55,814 bases of DNA from Muribaculaceae bacterium (GTDB lineage: Bacteria; Bacteroidota; Bacteroidia; Bacteroidales; Muribaculaceae): the NCBI GenBank assembly GCA_009775125.1, contig VSPD01000014.1, positions 1-55,814 of the forward strand, in the 5' to 3' direction. The notes below the pieces were generated by a model. That model saw nothing but the letters and a program-made list of their open reading frames with translations, searched no databases and had not been told where the DNA came from. Positions 18,493 to 27,715 of this stretch are shown here, piece after piece. Position 1 is the stretch's first letter. Every line of letters starts with the position of its first letter. The translations under genes and the position numbers were made by a program.

Positions 18493-19062
18493 TTAATTAT
18501 CAAAGTCAAAATCGCTGTATCCGCCGGCTTCAAGCTCGTCGTCGGAATAGTCGTCCGATCCGTAGAAGTCGTCGTCCATGTCATCAATAGAGATAGCGGC
18601 AGCTGCGGCGGCCGTGGTAGCCTTGTCGTCGAGCGAACGGGTAAACTCGTCAAGGTCTACATTCTGCGACGGAGCCGCGCCTGCGGCGAGGGTGCAGATG
18701 GGGTCTTGAAGGGTCTTGCCGGTCACCACGTCACGAAGCTCCATAAACAGGCAGCGGTCGGTCATATAGTCGAACACAAACAAGAGCTTCTGTCCTTCGT
18801 CTTCGAGATAGTCGCCGAGCTCACATTCGTCCATGATAAGGACTTCCTCGTCAGAGTCGTTCATCATGTCCTCAAATGTTATTTCTTTCAGCTTTTCCCA
18901 GCTGTCGGAGCAAATGAAAAATGACGACATCTGGCCCTTGTCGAAATTGACAGAATCGCATATAGCGTTCTTTAATTCAAGGAATGTGGCGGATGCGTCA
19001 ATGCTTATTTCTCGCTTGAAGTTGGCTACTTCATCAGATACTATGCGAAAGTTAAAAATCAT
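18493..19062 (-). CDS. Plasmid pRiA4b ORF-3-like protein with acidic tail
   Basis: A 189-residue protein. The first 120 residues resemble the pRiA4b ORF-3 family (start IFNFRIVSDEV, later CELGDYLEDEGQKLLFVFDYMTD). An alanine run and a strongly acidic tail (about 150-189, rich in Asp, Ser and Tyr) follow. It ends one base before the aminopeptidase start, implying a shared transcript. The function of the family is unknown. Confidence 0.8.
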   Translation of the reverse strand: MIFNFRIVSDEVANFKREISIDASATFLELKNAICDSVNFDKGQMSSFFICSDSWEKLKEITFEDMMNDSDEEVLIMDECELGDYLEDEGQKLLFVFDYMTDRCLFMELRDVVTGKTLQDPICTLAAGAAPSQNVDLDEFTRSLDDKATTAAAAAAISIDDMDDDFYGSDDYSDDELEAGGYSDFDFDN

Positions 19063-19229
19063 ATTTTCTTTGATTGGGCCGCTTGGCGGGTTTTACATTT
19101 ATATATGCGAAGTAAAGGCATAATTCCGAGGTTTCCAAATTTTTTAACGTATTTTTTGATATAACCGATTCTTTTCTTTTAATAGAAAAAAATTTGCGGC
19201 GGATGTTTCTTTTTTACGTTTTCGTGTGT

Positions 19230-19237
19230 TAATTTTG
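19230..19237 (+). promoter_or_regulatory. Promoter -7 box directly before the yihY-type gene
   Basis: TAATTTTG ends four bases before the ATG at 19242; TTTC at 19206-19209 is a near -33 match with a 20-base spacer. The predicted start point falls on or next to the start codon. Confidence 0.55.
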
Positions 19238-19241
19238 TATT

Positions 19242-20603
19242 ATGAATACTAACGCAACGACATCAAGGCTTGTCCGCCTCAAAAACCGTGCAATCGGTTT
19301 TTGGGAATACTGCACCCATGGCGTGTGGCTCGACAGCCGCAAGAAATGGTGGATAAGCGTGGTGAAGACGCTGAACATAACTGTAAAGTCGTTTCTGTCG
19401 ACCGACATCCAGTCGCAGGCATGCGCCATGACCTACCGCACCATGCTTGCCCTCGTGCCCGCTCTGGCGCTGCTTGTGGCCATTGGCCGCGGTTTCGGCT
19501 CGCAAGCCGTGCTCACCAACGAGCTTTACCGGCTTTTCCCCGGGCACAAGACCGCCGTGGAACAAGCAATGGTGTTTGTCGACTCCTACCTCAACCAGGC
19601 GTCGGAGGGAATCTTCGTCGGAGTCGGCATCGTATTCTTGCTCTGGACGTTAATTTCTCTTATGAGCAATGTCGAAGATGCCTTCAACCTTATTTGGAAT
19701 GTAAAGGAAGGCCGTTCGATATGGCGCAAGATCACCGACTATACGGCCATGTTCCTCATCCTGCCTGTCCTCATGATATGCGGTTCGGGACTTTCAATCC
19801 TTGTAAGCTCGACGATAAACACCATTTTCGATTTCTCTTTCATGACCCCGTTTATCACCGCTGTGTTTGAGATAGGCTCATACGTATTCACATGGTTCTT
19901 CTTCACAGCAGTGTTCATGCTCATACCCAACACAAAGGTGAGGTTCTACAACGCCCTCATTGCCGGCGTGTTCACAGGCACGGCATTTATGATTCTGCAA
20001 TGGCTGTTTGTATCCGGACAGTTATATGTATCCAAATACAATGCGATATACGGTTCGTTCTCTTTCCTGCCGTTGCTTCTGATTTGGATGCAACTTGTAT
20101 GGGTGATATGCCTGTCGGGAGCACTGATATGCTATGCGTCGCAAAACATCTTCCAATTCTCATTTTCCGACCAAATCAACGCAATATCTGTCCGATACAA
20201 GGAAAAAGTTACTTTGGCCGTTGCCGCTGTGATATTAAAGGAATTTTCCGCCAATCGGCCGGCCGTGGAGTCCAACTGGATTGTACGCACCTACGGATTT
20301 CCATCGCGCCTCGTCACCGACATTATCGATGTGCTTATGCGCATTGGCGTGGTGTCGCGCGTGGTGCTCGACAGGCAGCGTCAGCAATATGCCTATGCGC
20401 CGGCCCTCAATCCCGACACAATCACCGTGGCAGACCTGCGCACACGCCTGCGCACCTATGGCATGGCCGGATTCATCCCCGAATTCCGCAACAATTTCCC
20501 CGGCGTAGTCGCCACAATCGAAAATATGGACAAGACGGTCGACTCCGTATATTCAAAACTGCTGCTTAAAGATATTGAAATCAACAATTCCAAAGGCAAA
20601 TAA
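19242..20603 (+). CDS. YihY/BrkB-family inner-membrane protein
   Basis: A 453-residue protein with the YihY core of about six helices between 60 and 320. Typical phrases are CAMTYRTMLALVPALALLVAIG, DAFNLIWNVKEGRSIWRKITDY and YNAIYGSFSFLPLLLIWMQLVWVICLSGALI. A C-terminal domain of about 120 residues (335-450) looks like a winged-helix fold. Older 'ribonuclease BN' labels for this family are wrong. The cellular role is unsettled. ridA follows after 37 bp. Confidence 0.9.
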   Translation: MNTNATTSRLVRLKNRAIGFWEYCTHGVWLDSRKKWWISVVKTLNITVKSFLSTDIQSQACAMTYRTMLALVPALALLVAIGRGFGSQAVLTNELYRLFPGHKTAVEQAMVFVDSYLNQASEGIFVGVGIVFLLWTLISLMSNVEDAFNLIWNVKEGRSIWRKITDYTAMFLILPVLMICGSGLSILVSSTINTIFDFSFMTPFITAVFEIGSYVFTWFFFTAVFMLIPNTKVRFYNALIAGVFTGTAFMILQWLFVSGQLYVSKYNAIYGSFSFLPLLLIWMQLVWVICLSGALICYASQNIFQFSFSDQINAISVRYKEKVTLAVAAVILKEFSANRPAVESNWIVRTYGFPSRLVTDIIDVLMRIGVVSRVVLDRQRQQYAYAPALNPDTITVADLRTRLRTYGMAGFIPEFRNNFPGVVATIENMDKTVDSVYSKLLLKDIEINNSKGK

Positions 20604-20640
20604 TCATCTTACTTGCCTTTAAAACACCAAATAAACAATC

Positions 20641-21015
20641 ATGAAAAAAGTAATTGCAACCACTGCCGCTCCCGGAGCCATCGGTCCTTACAGCCAGGCC
20701 ATCGACACGGGTTCTTTCGTCTACGCCTCCGGTCAAATTCCCATCAATCCCGCCACAGGCGAGATTCCCGAAGGAATCACTGAACAAACCCGCCAGTCGC
20801 TCGAAAATGTAAAGGCTATCCTCGCCGAAGCCGGCCTCACTATGGACAATGTGGTGAAAACCACCGTATTCCTCTCCGACATGGCAAATTTCGCGCCCAT
20901 GAACGAAGTATACGCCGCAGCCTTCAACGCGCCCTACCCCGCCCGTTCGGCCGTGGCTGTGCGCACCCTTCCCAAGGACGTGCTCGTCGAAATCGAAGTC
21001 ATCGCCCTGCGCTAA
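20641..21015 (+). CDS. ridA: Enamine/imine deaminase
   Basis: A 124-residue RidA protein that hydrolyses reactive 2-aminoacrylate and related imines released by PLP enzymes. The family phrases APGAIGPYSQAI, YASGQIPINPATGE and the PARSAVAV segment with the conserved active-site Arg are present. Confidence 0.95.
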   Translation: MKKVIATTAAPGAIGPYSQAIDTGSFVYASGQIPINPATGEIPEGITEQTRQSLENVKAILAEAGLTMDNVVKTTVFLSDMANFAPMNEVYAAAFNAPYPARSAVAVRTLPKDVLVEIEVIALR

Positions 21016-21027
21016 CATCAAGTATGC

Positions 21028-21056
21028 AGGAACACAATCCGGAGGATTGTGTTCCT
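21028..21056. repeat. Class-2 palindrome with CCGGAGG centre
   Basis: Perfect 13-base arms (AGGAACACAATCC and GGATTGTGTTCCT) around GGA. The same plan, with different arm sequence, recurs at 42796-42814 and in decayed form near 16955-17010, suggesting a second repeat family. Confidence 0.8.
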
Positions 21057-21065
21057 AATGAATAT

Positions 21066-21097
21066 ATCACAGGCTACGGCCTGTGATTATTTTTTTT
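21066..21097. terminator. Terminator between ridA and folE
   Basis: Arms ATCACAGGC and GCCTGTGAT with a four-base loop, followed by TATTTTTTTTAT on the plus strand. It ends the ridA transcript; read on the minus strand the stem is preceded rather than followed by a run, so it is mainly a plus-strand terminator. Confidence 0.85.
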
Positions 21098-21098
21098 A

Positions 21099-21668
21099 TC
21101 AAAGGTTGAGGTTGGAGAAAAATTCGGCGCGAAGCGAGGGGTCGGAGGCAAAGTCGCCGGTATAGTCGACAGTTGTGGTAGCCGATTCTTGCTTCTCCAC
21201 GCCGCGCATTTTCATGCACAGATGCTCGGCGGTGCAGGTCACAATCACTCCGCGAGTGCGAAGGTTGGCCGTGAGTTCGGCCGCAATCTGGGCCGTAAGC
21301 CGCTCCTGCACTTGCAGGCGGCGGGCATATACATTTACGAGACGGGCCAGTTTGCTAAGCCCGATCATCTCGCCGTCGGGAATATAGCCGACTGTGACCT
21401 TGCCGAAGAAAGGCAGGATATGATGCTCACACATCGAATAGAACTCGATGTCTTTCACAATCACGATTCTGGAACCGGAATATTCGAATACAGCCTGACG
21501 GAGCACGTCGGCGGCAGATTCACGGTAGCCCTGCGTAATATAATATAACGCCTTGGCGGCACGCACAGGAGTTTTGACCAGGCCTTCACGGTCGGGATCC
21601 TCGCCAATCAGACGGAGTATCTCCCTGTAATGGTCGGCAAGTTGGTTTATTGTATCCTGAGAGGTCAC
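21099..21668 (-). CDS. folE: GTP cyclohydrolase I
   Basis: A 189-residue enzyme opening the folate/pterin pathway. Zinc ligands are Cys80 and His83 in YSMCEHH and Cys151 in EHLCM; the EFYSMCEHHILPFFGKVTVGYIP segment is diagnostic. No ATG is available near the proper N terminus: GTG at 21668 (VTSQDTINQLADHYREIL) is the best start, preceded by an A-rich stretch. The frame continues upstream through the SPOR gene, but that extension is Arg-rich and out of register with the family. Confidence 0.94.
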   Translation of the reverse strand: MTSQDTINQLADHYREILRLIGEDPDREGLVKTPVRAAKALYYITQGYRESAADVLRQAVFEYSGSRIVIVKDIEFYSMCEHHILPFFGKVTVGYIPDGEMIGLSKLARLVNVYARRLQVQERLTAQIAAELTANLRTRGVIVTCTAEHLCMKMRGVEKQESATTTVDYTGDFASDPSLRAEFFSNLNL

Positions 21669-21691
21669 TTTTGTTTGTTTTTTATTTTTTC

Positions 21692-22204
21692 TTAGTTGTT
21701 GATGCGCTCGCGCACAATGCGGCAGTCGCCGGCAAAAGCCGGAAACGCGCTCTGTATTTCCTGCATGGCGACCTGAGCCTCGGCCTGTGAGCGATAGTCG
21801 CCGACGCGTACGCGCCAATAAGGTGATTCAAATGATATATATGCACGTACTCCGCCCATGCGCTGCTGTATCACCCTGCGGCGATATTCGGCATTGGCTT
21901 TTGCCGTGGTGACATTGTTGTCGGAATACACCTGCACACGATAGCCTGCGCGGCGTGTCGACTGCCGGCCGGAGGCAGATTGCTCCGATGCCCCGGCATC
22001 CGGGCCGGTTTCAGACGCTCTCATGCGCACATCCAATCCTTCGGGTTGAATCACCGACACCGTTCCGCTCTCGCGGCTATTGATAGCCTCGACTATGCTG
22101 CCGACAGCCGTTGAATCGGGCTGCTCCGACAGGCTCTGCGCCCCTATGGCGGGACACATGAAAAATAAAAATGCCGTAACGGCTATTGCAGAATACAGAC
22201 GCAT
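21692..22204 (-). CDS. SPOR-domain secreted protein
   Basis: A 170-residue protein with a signal peptide (1-22), a Ser/Ala-rich linker, and a C-terminal SPOR domain (about 90-165; GYRVQVYSDNNVTTAKANAEYRRRV...WRVRVGDYRSQAEAQVAMQEIQ). SPOR domains bind denuded septal peptidoglycan. The tpiA-SPOR-folE order is common in Bacteroidales. Confidence 0.88.
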   Translation of the reverse strand: MRLYSAIAVTAFLFFMCPAIGAQSLSEQPDSTAVGSIVEAINSRESGTVSVIQPEGLDVRMRASETGPDAGASEQSASGRQSTRRAGYRVQVYSDNNVTTAKANAEYRRRVIQQRMGGVRAYISFESPYWRVRVGDYRSQAEAQVAMQEIQSAFPAFAGDCRIVRERINN

Positions 22205-22215
22205 ATAAATAGAGA

Positions 22216-22253
22216 AGAAGTCCGGAGCCTCCGGACGAGGTTTCCGGACTTCT
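22216..22253. repeat. Hairpin between tpiA and the SPOR gene
   Basis: Eleven-base arms AGAAGTCCGGA and TCCGGACTTCT with a third TCCGGA copy inside, so alternative pairings are possible. On the minus strand it lies between the SPOR gene's start and the tpiA stop; it may attenuate or protect the mRNA. Confidence 0.65.
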
Positions 22254-22268
22254 ATATAAAATTGGTTA

Positions 22269-23024
22269 TCAGAATGCCTTTACGATGCCCATGAAATCGG
22301 CGGATTTGAGGGAAGCGCCACCGATGAGGCCACCGTCGATGTCGGGTTTGGCAAAGAGTTCGGCTGCGTTGGAGGGCTTGCACGAACCGCCATAGAGAAT
22401 CGAGGTGTTTTCAGCAACTTCCTTGCCATATTTGTCGGCGATGACGGCACGGATGTGTGCGTGCATATCCTCAGCCTGGTCGGGGGTGGCAGTCTTGCCG
22501 GTGCCAATAGCCCATACGGGTTCGTATGCGAGGATGATGCGGCCGAAGTCTTCGGCAGAGAGGTTGAAGAGGCCGTCGACGATCTGAGCCTTTACTACTT
22601 CGTTGAATGTGCCGTTTTCGCGTTCTTCGAGCACTTCGCCGATGCAGAAGATGGGGGTGAGGCCGTTTTCGAGGGCGAGAGCCACTTTCTCACGGAGTGT
22701 CTCGGCTGTCTCGCCATAGTATTGGCGACGTTCGCTGTGACCAAGGATTACATATTTGGCTCCGGTGGAAGCAACCATGGCGGCGGAAACTTCGCCGGTG
22801 TATGCTCCGGATTTGTGATCGGCACAGTTTTCTGCGCCAAGACCTACGACTGCCTGGTCGATTACGTCGTTTACAGGGCAAAGATGTGTAAAGGGAACGC
22901 AGATCACTACATCGCAGTTGGCTTTGAAGCCTTTGAGGTCGTCGCAGACCTGCTTAGCGAGGGCAACACCTTCGGGAACAGTGGTGTTCATCTTCCAGTT
23001 GCCGGCTACAATATTTTTTCTCAT
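22269..23024 (-). CDS. tpiA: Triosephosphate isomerase
   Basis: A 251-residue glycolytic enzyme. Catalytic residues are Lys11 (GNWKMN), His96 (LGHSERR) and Glu168 (AYEPVWAIGTG); the phosphate-binding loops GGS and GGASL are present. ATG 23024 gives the standard MRKNIVAGNWKMN start. A minus-strand -7 box TAACTTTG at 23058-23065 gives a leader of about 30 bases; no -33 match is evident. Confidence 0.97.
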   Translation of the reverse strand: MRKNIVAGNWKMNTTVPEGVALAKQVCDDLKGFKANCDVVICVPFTHLCPVNDVIDQAVVGLGAENCADHKSGAYTGEVSAAMVASTGAKYVILGHSERRQYYGETAETLREKVALALENGLTPIFCIGEVLEERENGTFNEVVKAQIVDGLFNLSAEDFGRIILAYEPVWAIGTGKTATPDQAEDMHAHIRAVIADKYGKEVAENTSILYGGSCKPSNAAELFAKPDIDGGLIGGASLKSADFMGIVKAF

Positions 23025-23232
23025 ATCGTTAAAAAATAGAATGGTTGATTTGAATTGCAAAGTTACAAATTATTTTAACATCTGATTTAATCTTATCGAA
23101 AAATTTGCATCCAAAGCCGTTTTTAAGCCGTTTTCCGACAATAAACGGCCTCAGATATGCGATTGCAGGCACGCAATATACTAATTGCAACGCCCCGACG
23201 TTAATATAACAAAAGCATATGATTAACAGCTA

Positions 23233-23898
23233 ATGATTAAGGATAGACACAAGATACTTATAGTGGACGACGAGGAGGCTCTTCGCTATGGGCTTAAAAC
23301 TTATCTTGAACTTGAAGGCTACGAGGTTGATGCGGCATGCAGCGCGGAGGAGGCATTGTCTCTCGACTTGAAGAAATATAATCTGATGTTGCTTGACATA
23401 ATGATGGACGGGATGAGCGGCACGGAAATGGCTGAGGTTTTGAAAAATACCCCCGGCACGGCCGACATTCCCATAATATTCCTTACCGCCAAGGATTCGG
23501 ACGACGACATGGTCTCGGGACTGAATCTCGGTGCTGACGACTATATCGTAAAACCGTATTCCATAAAGAACGTGCTCGCACGCATCGCCGCTGTATTGCG
23601 CCGTACAACGCCAAAGAGAGCACACACGATTAATTGCGACCGGGAAACTCTCATTTGCACTGTGGACGGAACTACGGTCAGATTGCCAAAGAAGGAATTT
23701 GAACTGCTTGCGTTATTCCTGGAAAATCCGGGGCGCATTTTCACAAGAGAAGAACTCCTCGACCGAATATGGCCGCAGCATAGCGTGATTGCCGACAGGT
23801 CCATAGACGTCCACATTACCCGTCTGCGCGGCAAAATCGCTCCATACGGAAAGAATATCGTGAACCGTTCAGGCTATGGCTATGGCTGGCAGGATTAA
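23233..23898 (+). CDS. OmpR-family response regulator, PhoB-like
   Basis: A 221-residue regulator: receiver domain (8-120; acidic pocket Asp12/Asp13, phospho-acceptor Asp55 in LLDIMMDG, Lys in YIVKPYS) and C-terminal winged helix (130-220; DRSIDVHITRLRGKI...GYGYGW). It overlaps the histidine kinase gene and precedes a phosphate transporter, so control of phosphate uptake is a reasonable inference. Confidence 0.9.
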   Translation: MIKDRHKILIVDDEEALRYGLKTYLELEGYEVDAACSAEEALSLDLKKYNLMLLDIMMDGMSGTEMAEVLKNTPGTADIPIIFLTAKDSDDDMVSGLNLGADDYIVKPYSIKNVLARIAAVLRRTTPKRAHTINCDRETLICTVDGTTVRLPKKEFELLALFLENPGRIFTREELLDRIWPQHSVIADRSIDVHITRLRGKIAPYGKNIVNRSGYGYGWQD

Positions 23899-25270
23899 AT
23901 TCTCGTTCCATCACAAGGTGTTTCTCTCGCTCCTCGCATTATCCTGGGGGCTTGTCTCAGCGTTTACCATATTTCAGTATCACAGGGAAAAGACATTCCG
24001 TTCCGAACTGATGAATATGGAGTTGCAGATGCACAACGACCGTATTATCGACGAAATAGTTAAAGGCGAAGATATTGCATCCGTTGCAAGCCGGATCGGA
24101 ACACCGGTTCCAAATCTCCGGCTTACACTGATTGACAATAATGGAAATGTAATATACGACAATAATAACCTGACGCCCTTCCCGGAAACAAACCATAACA
24201 ACCGTCCGGAGATAATCAAAGCCCGCAAGAATGGCAGCGGATATTCTGTCGGCAGACATTCACAAAGCGATGATATGGACTACTTCTATTCAGCCACTCT
24301 CATGCCGGACGGTGGAGTGGTAAGGAGCGCGGCACGCTACGACCATGTGCTCCGCGACTTTCTGAAAGCTGACAGTTCGTTCCTATGGATAATGCTCGCC
24401 GTTACAATTACAGCAAGCATTGCGGGCTACTTTATTGCCCGCAGAATATCGACAAGCATTTCCAATCTAAACCGTTTCGCGGAGAAAGCCGAAAATGGCG
24501 AGAGAATATATGAGGCCTGGTCTTTCCCCAATGACGAACTCGGAAACATTGCGGCGAACATAGTGAAACTCTATGTGCAGAGAGACCGGAGCCATCAGGA
24601 AGCCATCAAACAGGAGAGAGATAAGATACGCCTGAAAAAACAGCTCACAAACAATATAAACCACGAATTGAAAACTCCTGTCGCATCAATAAAAATCTGT
24701 GCAGACTTGCTGCGAGACCACCCGGAACTGCCCGAGAGCAAAAAAGCGGAATTTATCGACCGTATCTGCTCCGGCACCCAACGGCTGACCTCCATGCTTG
24801 AAGATGTGTCGTCAATTACAAGAATGGACGACGGCGCCAATGTAATAGAAAAAGAGAGCGTTAATCTGCGGGAAATCACAGGCAACGTGGTTGAGAACGA
24901 AAGATTGAGAACGGACATGAACATTCACCTCGATGTGCCGGATATTGAGATTTCCGGCAACCGGCAACTCCTTGAATCCGTATTCCGCAATCTTATAGAC
25001 AACGCCATTTCATATAGTGGCGGCACTGAAATATGGATAAAAGCCGACACGCAAGGCAATTTTATATTCCGTGACAACGGCTTTGGTATTCCGGAAGAAC
25101 ACCTTCCTCACATATTTGAGAGGTTCTACCGCGTTGACAAGGGCCGGTCACGTGAAAAAGGCGGCACGGGGCTCGGACTTGCCATAGTAAAAAACGCCAT
25201 TGCCATTCACGGCGGCAGCATCAAGGCTACAAACGACAACGGGTTGCGGTTTGACTTTAAAATAAGTTAA
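23876..25270 (+). CDS. Sensor histidine kinase, PhoR-like
   Basis: A 464-residue membrane kinase. Two transmembrane helices (about 15-34 and 168-187) enclose a periplasmic sensor of about 130 residues; then a short linker, a HisKA helix with the phospho-accepting His263 in NNINHELKTPVAS, and a HATPase domain with N box (FRNLIDNAISYSG), G1 (RDNGFGIP), F box and G2 (GGTGLGLAIVKNA). The start overlaps the regulator gene by 23 bp; ATG 23882 is an equally possible start. Confidence 0.9.
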   Translation: MAMAGRIKFSFHHKVFLSLLALSWGLVSAFTIFQYHREKTFRSELMNMELQMHNDRIIDEIVKGEDIASVASRIGTPVPNLRLTLIDNNGNVIYDNNNLTPFPETNHNNRPEIIKARKNGSGYSVGRHSQSDDMDYFYSATLMPDGGVVRSAARYDHVLRDFLKADSSFLWIMLAVTITASIAGYFIARRISTSISNLNRFAEKAENGERIYEAWSFPNDELGNIAANIVKLYVQRDRSHQEAIKQERDKIRLKKQLTNNINHELKTPVASIKICADLLRDHPELPESKKAEFIDRICSGTQRLTSMLEDVSSITRMDDGANVIEKESVNLREITGNVVENERLRTDMNIHLDVPDIEISGNRQLLESVFRNLIDNAISYSGGTEIWIKADTQGNFIFRDNGFGIPEEHLPHIFERFYRVDKGRSREKGGTGLGLAIVKNAIAIHGGSIKATNDNGLRFDFKIS

Positions 25271-25308
25271 CAAAAACGCAACAAATAGTTCATTTTTCAG
25301 AAACATAT

Positions 25309-25341
25309 AATACCGTTATTTGCTCCAAAAATAACAGTATT
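25309..25341. promoter_or_regulatory. Dyad before the phosphate transporter
   Basis: Arms AATACCGTTATTT (25309-25321) and AAATAACAGTATT (25329-25341) pair at 12 of 13 positions and end two bases before the start codon. It could be an operator for the adjacent response regulator or an mRNA hairpin hiding the ribosome site. Confidence 0.55.
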
Positions 25342-25343
25342 AT

Positions 25344-27626
25344 ATGGATCTTATATTTCTCGGGATAGTAATATTCCTTTTTCTGCTGGCAATATTCGAC
25401 CTTTCTGTTGGAGTCAGCAATGATGCCGTCAATTTCCTGTCGTCGGCGGTAGGCTCAAAGGCCGCGACCTTCAAGCGGGTGATGACAGTTGCGGCAATCG
25501 GTGTGTTCATTGGCGCGGCATTGAGCAACGGCATGATGGATATTGCCCGTCATGGCATTTTCAGGCCTGAAAACCTGTCGTTCTATGATGTGATTGCCAT
25601 TTTCATGGCTGTAATGGTCACAGACATTATTCTCCTCGACATATTCAACTCATTGGGGATGCCTACATCCACTACTGTGTCAATGGTATTTGAACTTCTC
25701 GGAGCGACATTCGTGGTGGCCTTGTTTAAACTGGCCGCTCCCGAAAATACACTTGGAATCGGAGATTTGCTCAACACGGAAAAAGCCCTTTCCGTGATTT
25801 TCGGCATATTCCTTTCCGTTGCAATAGCATTTGTATTCGGCACTGTCGTCCAATTCCTCTCCCGGCTTATTTTCACATTTGAATACAAAAGCCGCATGAA
25901 ATGGAAGGTGGGATTATTCGGCGGCATAGCCACCACTGCCATCGTTTATTTCATGCTCATCAAGGGCATCAAGGATCTCACAATAATGACTCCCGATGTC
26001 AAGGCATGGATAAGCGACAACACGGCCATGATTATCGGAGGTTGTTTTGTCGGTTTTACAATCATAATGCAACTGCTTCATTTTTTGAAGGTAAACGTAT
26101 TTAAGGTTGTCGTGCTGGCAGGCACATTCTCGCTTGCCATGGCTTTCGCCGGAAACGACCTTGTGAATTTCGTTGGCGTGCCACTTACCTCGCTCGCTTC
26201 TTATCAGGACTATGCCGCCAATGGAGGAGGCAATCTTCACGGGTTCATGATGGATAGTCTGAACGGGCCGGCACGGACGCCGTTCTATTTCCTTGTCGGC
26301 GCGGGCATGATAATGGTGGTGTCGCTTGCCACATCGAAAAAGGCACGTCAGGTCACACAGACTACGGTGGGCCTCAGCTCGCAAAGTCAAGGCGATGAAC
26401 TTTTCGGGTCTTCAAGAATCGGACGTTCTCTGGTGAGAGGCGCCATAAACACATTCTCATGGGTTAGCGACAGGACTCCTGCCTGCATGAAAAGATGGAT
26501 TTCACGGAGAATGAACACCACCGTGCAGCAGCCGGAAGACGGCGCCGCATTCGACCTCGTGAGAGGCTCGGTCAACCTTATGCTCGCAGGCATGCTTATA
26601 GCCTGGGGAACGTCATTGAAACTCCCGCTTTCCACCACATTTGTCACCTTCATGGTTGCCATGGGAACATCTCTTGCCGACCGGGCATGGGGCCGCGAAA
26701 GCGCGGTGTTCCGCATCACCGGTGTCATTTCCGTAATCGGCGGCTGGTTCATCACTGCCGGAGTTGCCTTTATCGGCGCCGGAATGGTGGTGTGTCTGAT
26801 GCACCTTGGAGGAGTGCCGGTGATGATTGCCGGAGGTGTAATCGCCCTCATAATGCTTATAAGGAGCAACATCCGCTTCAACAAAAAGGAAAAAGAGGTA
26901 TTGAACGACACTCTGTTCCAGACAATCCTTTCGTCAGACAACACCACCGAGGTATGGCCATTGCTCCGAATTTATATAAATGAGAAGCAGAAGATGTTCC
27001 TGGCTTTCGGCGCGGCTGTTTATCAAGATGTTATAACGGGCTTTATCAACGATAAGGGAAAACTGCTCTCATCTTCCGAAAAATTACTTGTAACGGAAAA
27101 GGATGTCCTTAAAAGCCAGCGACGCAGACTCACACTCTGCTTCCGAAAGGCATCACCGCAAATCGCAATGGAAAAAAGCACATGGTTTCACCTTAGCAAC
27201 AACATGGCCATGTCAATGACATACAACCTCCGGCGCATCAACGAAGTGTGCAAGGAGCATGTCGACAACAATTTCACACCGCTCCCCGTCCGTTTCCATG
27301 ACTCGCTTTCAGCAATCCGCGACGAGGTATGTGCCATTTTCAGTGATGCGGCCGGTTCGGTTGATGAGAACAACCCGGAAAGAATTGACGCATTAAGAAA
27401 GCGTTGCGAGGCAGTGAAACAAGAACTTTCAAGGAACTCAAAGGAGGTATATGACCTATTGCAAAATGGAGACACCGCAGACATGACCGTGGCATATGTT
27501 TATCTCAATCTCCTTCAGGAAAGCCAGGAACTTGTAACCTCGCTGCGGAAAATGCTACGTGCCATCGGCAAGTTGAATCTCGAGCCGTCGCACTACCGAA
27601 GTTTCTCACATAAATCTTTTGCATAG
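25344..27626 (+). CDS. Inorganic phosphate transporter (PiT family) with PhoU-like tail
   Basis: A 760-residue protein. The membrane part (1-500) carries the two PiT repeats with the signatures VGVSNDAVNFLSSAVGSKAA (about 25) and AFAGNDLVNFVGVPL (about 270). Residues 520-750 are cytoplasmic and helical, with a PhoU/DUF47-like end (ALRKRCEAVKQELSRNSKEVYDLL). Such long PiT proteins are usual in Bacteroidetes. It follows the PhoB/PhoR-like genes by 73 bp. Confidence 0.92.
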   Translation: MDLIFLGIVIFLFLLAIFDLSVGVSNDAVNFLSSAVGSKAATFKRVMTVAAIGVFIGAALSNGMMDIARHGIFRPENLSFYDVIAIFMAVMVTDIILLDIFNSLGMPTSTTVSMVFELLGATFVVALFKLAAPENTLGIGDLLNTEKALSVIFGIFLSVAIAFVFGTVVQFLSRLIFTFEYKSRMKWKVGLFGGIATTAIVYFMLIKGIKDLTIMTPDVKAWISDNTAMIIGGCFVGFTIIMQLLHFLKVNVFKVVVLAGTFSLAMAFAGNDLVNFVGVPLTSLASYQDYAANGGGNLHGFMMDSLNGPARTPFYFLVGAGMIMVVSLATSKKARQVTQTTVGLSSQSQGDELFGSSRIGRSLVRGAINTFSWVSDRTPACMKRWISRRMNTTVQQPEDGAAFDLVRGSVNLMLAGMLIAWGTSLKLPLSTTFVTFMVAMGTSLADRAWGRESAVFRITGVISVIGGWFITAGVAFIGAGMVVCLMHLGGVPVMIAGGVIALIMLIRSNIRFNKKEKEVLNDTLFQTILSSDNTTEVWPLLRIYINEKQKMFLAFGAAVYQDVITGFINDKGKLLSSSEKLLVTEKDVLKSQRRRLTLCFRKASPQIAMEKSTWFHLSNNMAMSMTYNLRRINEVCKEHVDNNFTPLPVRFHDSLSAIRDEVCAIFSDAAGSVDENNPERIDALRKRCEAVKQELSRNSKEVYDLLQNGDTADMTVAYVYLNLLQESQELVTSLRKMLRAIGKLNLEPSHYRSFSHKSFA

Positions 27627-27660
27627 TTTCATCGCATTGGATCTGCAATGATACAGTAAA

Positions 27661-27686
27661 TGGCCCGGGACGAAAGACCCGGGCCA
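27661..27686. terminator. GC-rich hairpin between converging genes
   Basis: Perfect nine-base arms TGGCCCGGG and CCCGGGCCA around ACGAAAGA, placed between the converging PiT transporter and Ca2+ ATPase genes. T-rich sequence follows only loosely, but the position suits a bidirectional terminator. Confidence 0.75.
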
Positions 27687-27715
27687 TCATAATATTATAT
27701 CCTAAGATATTATGC

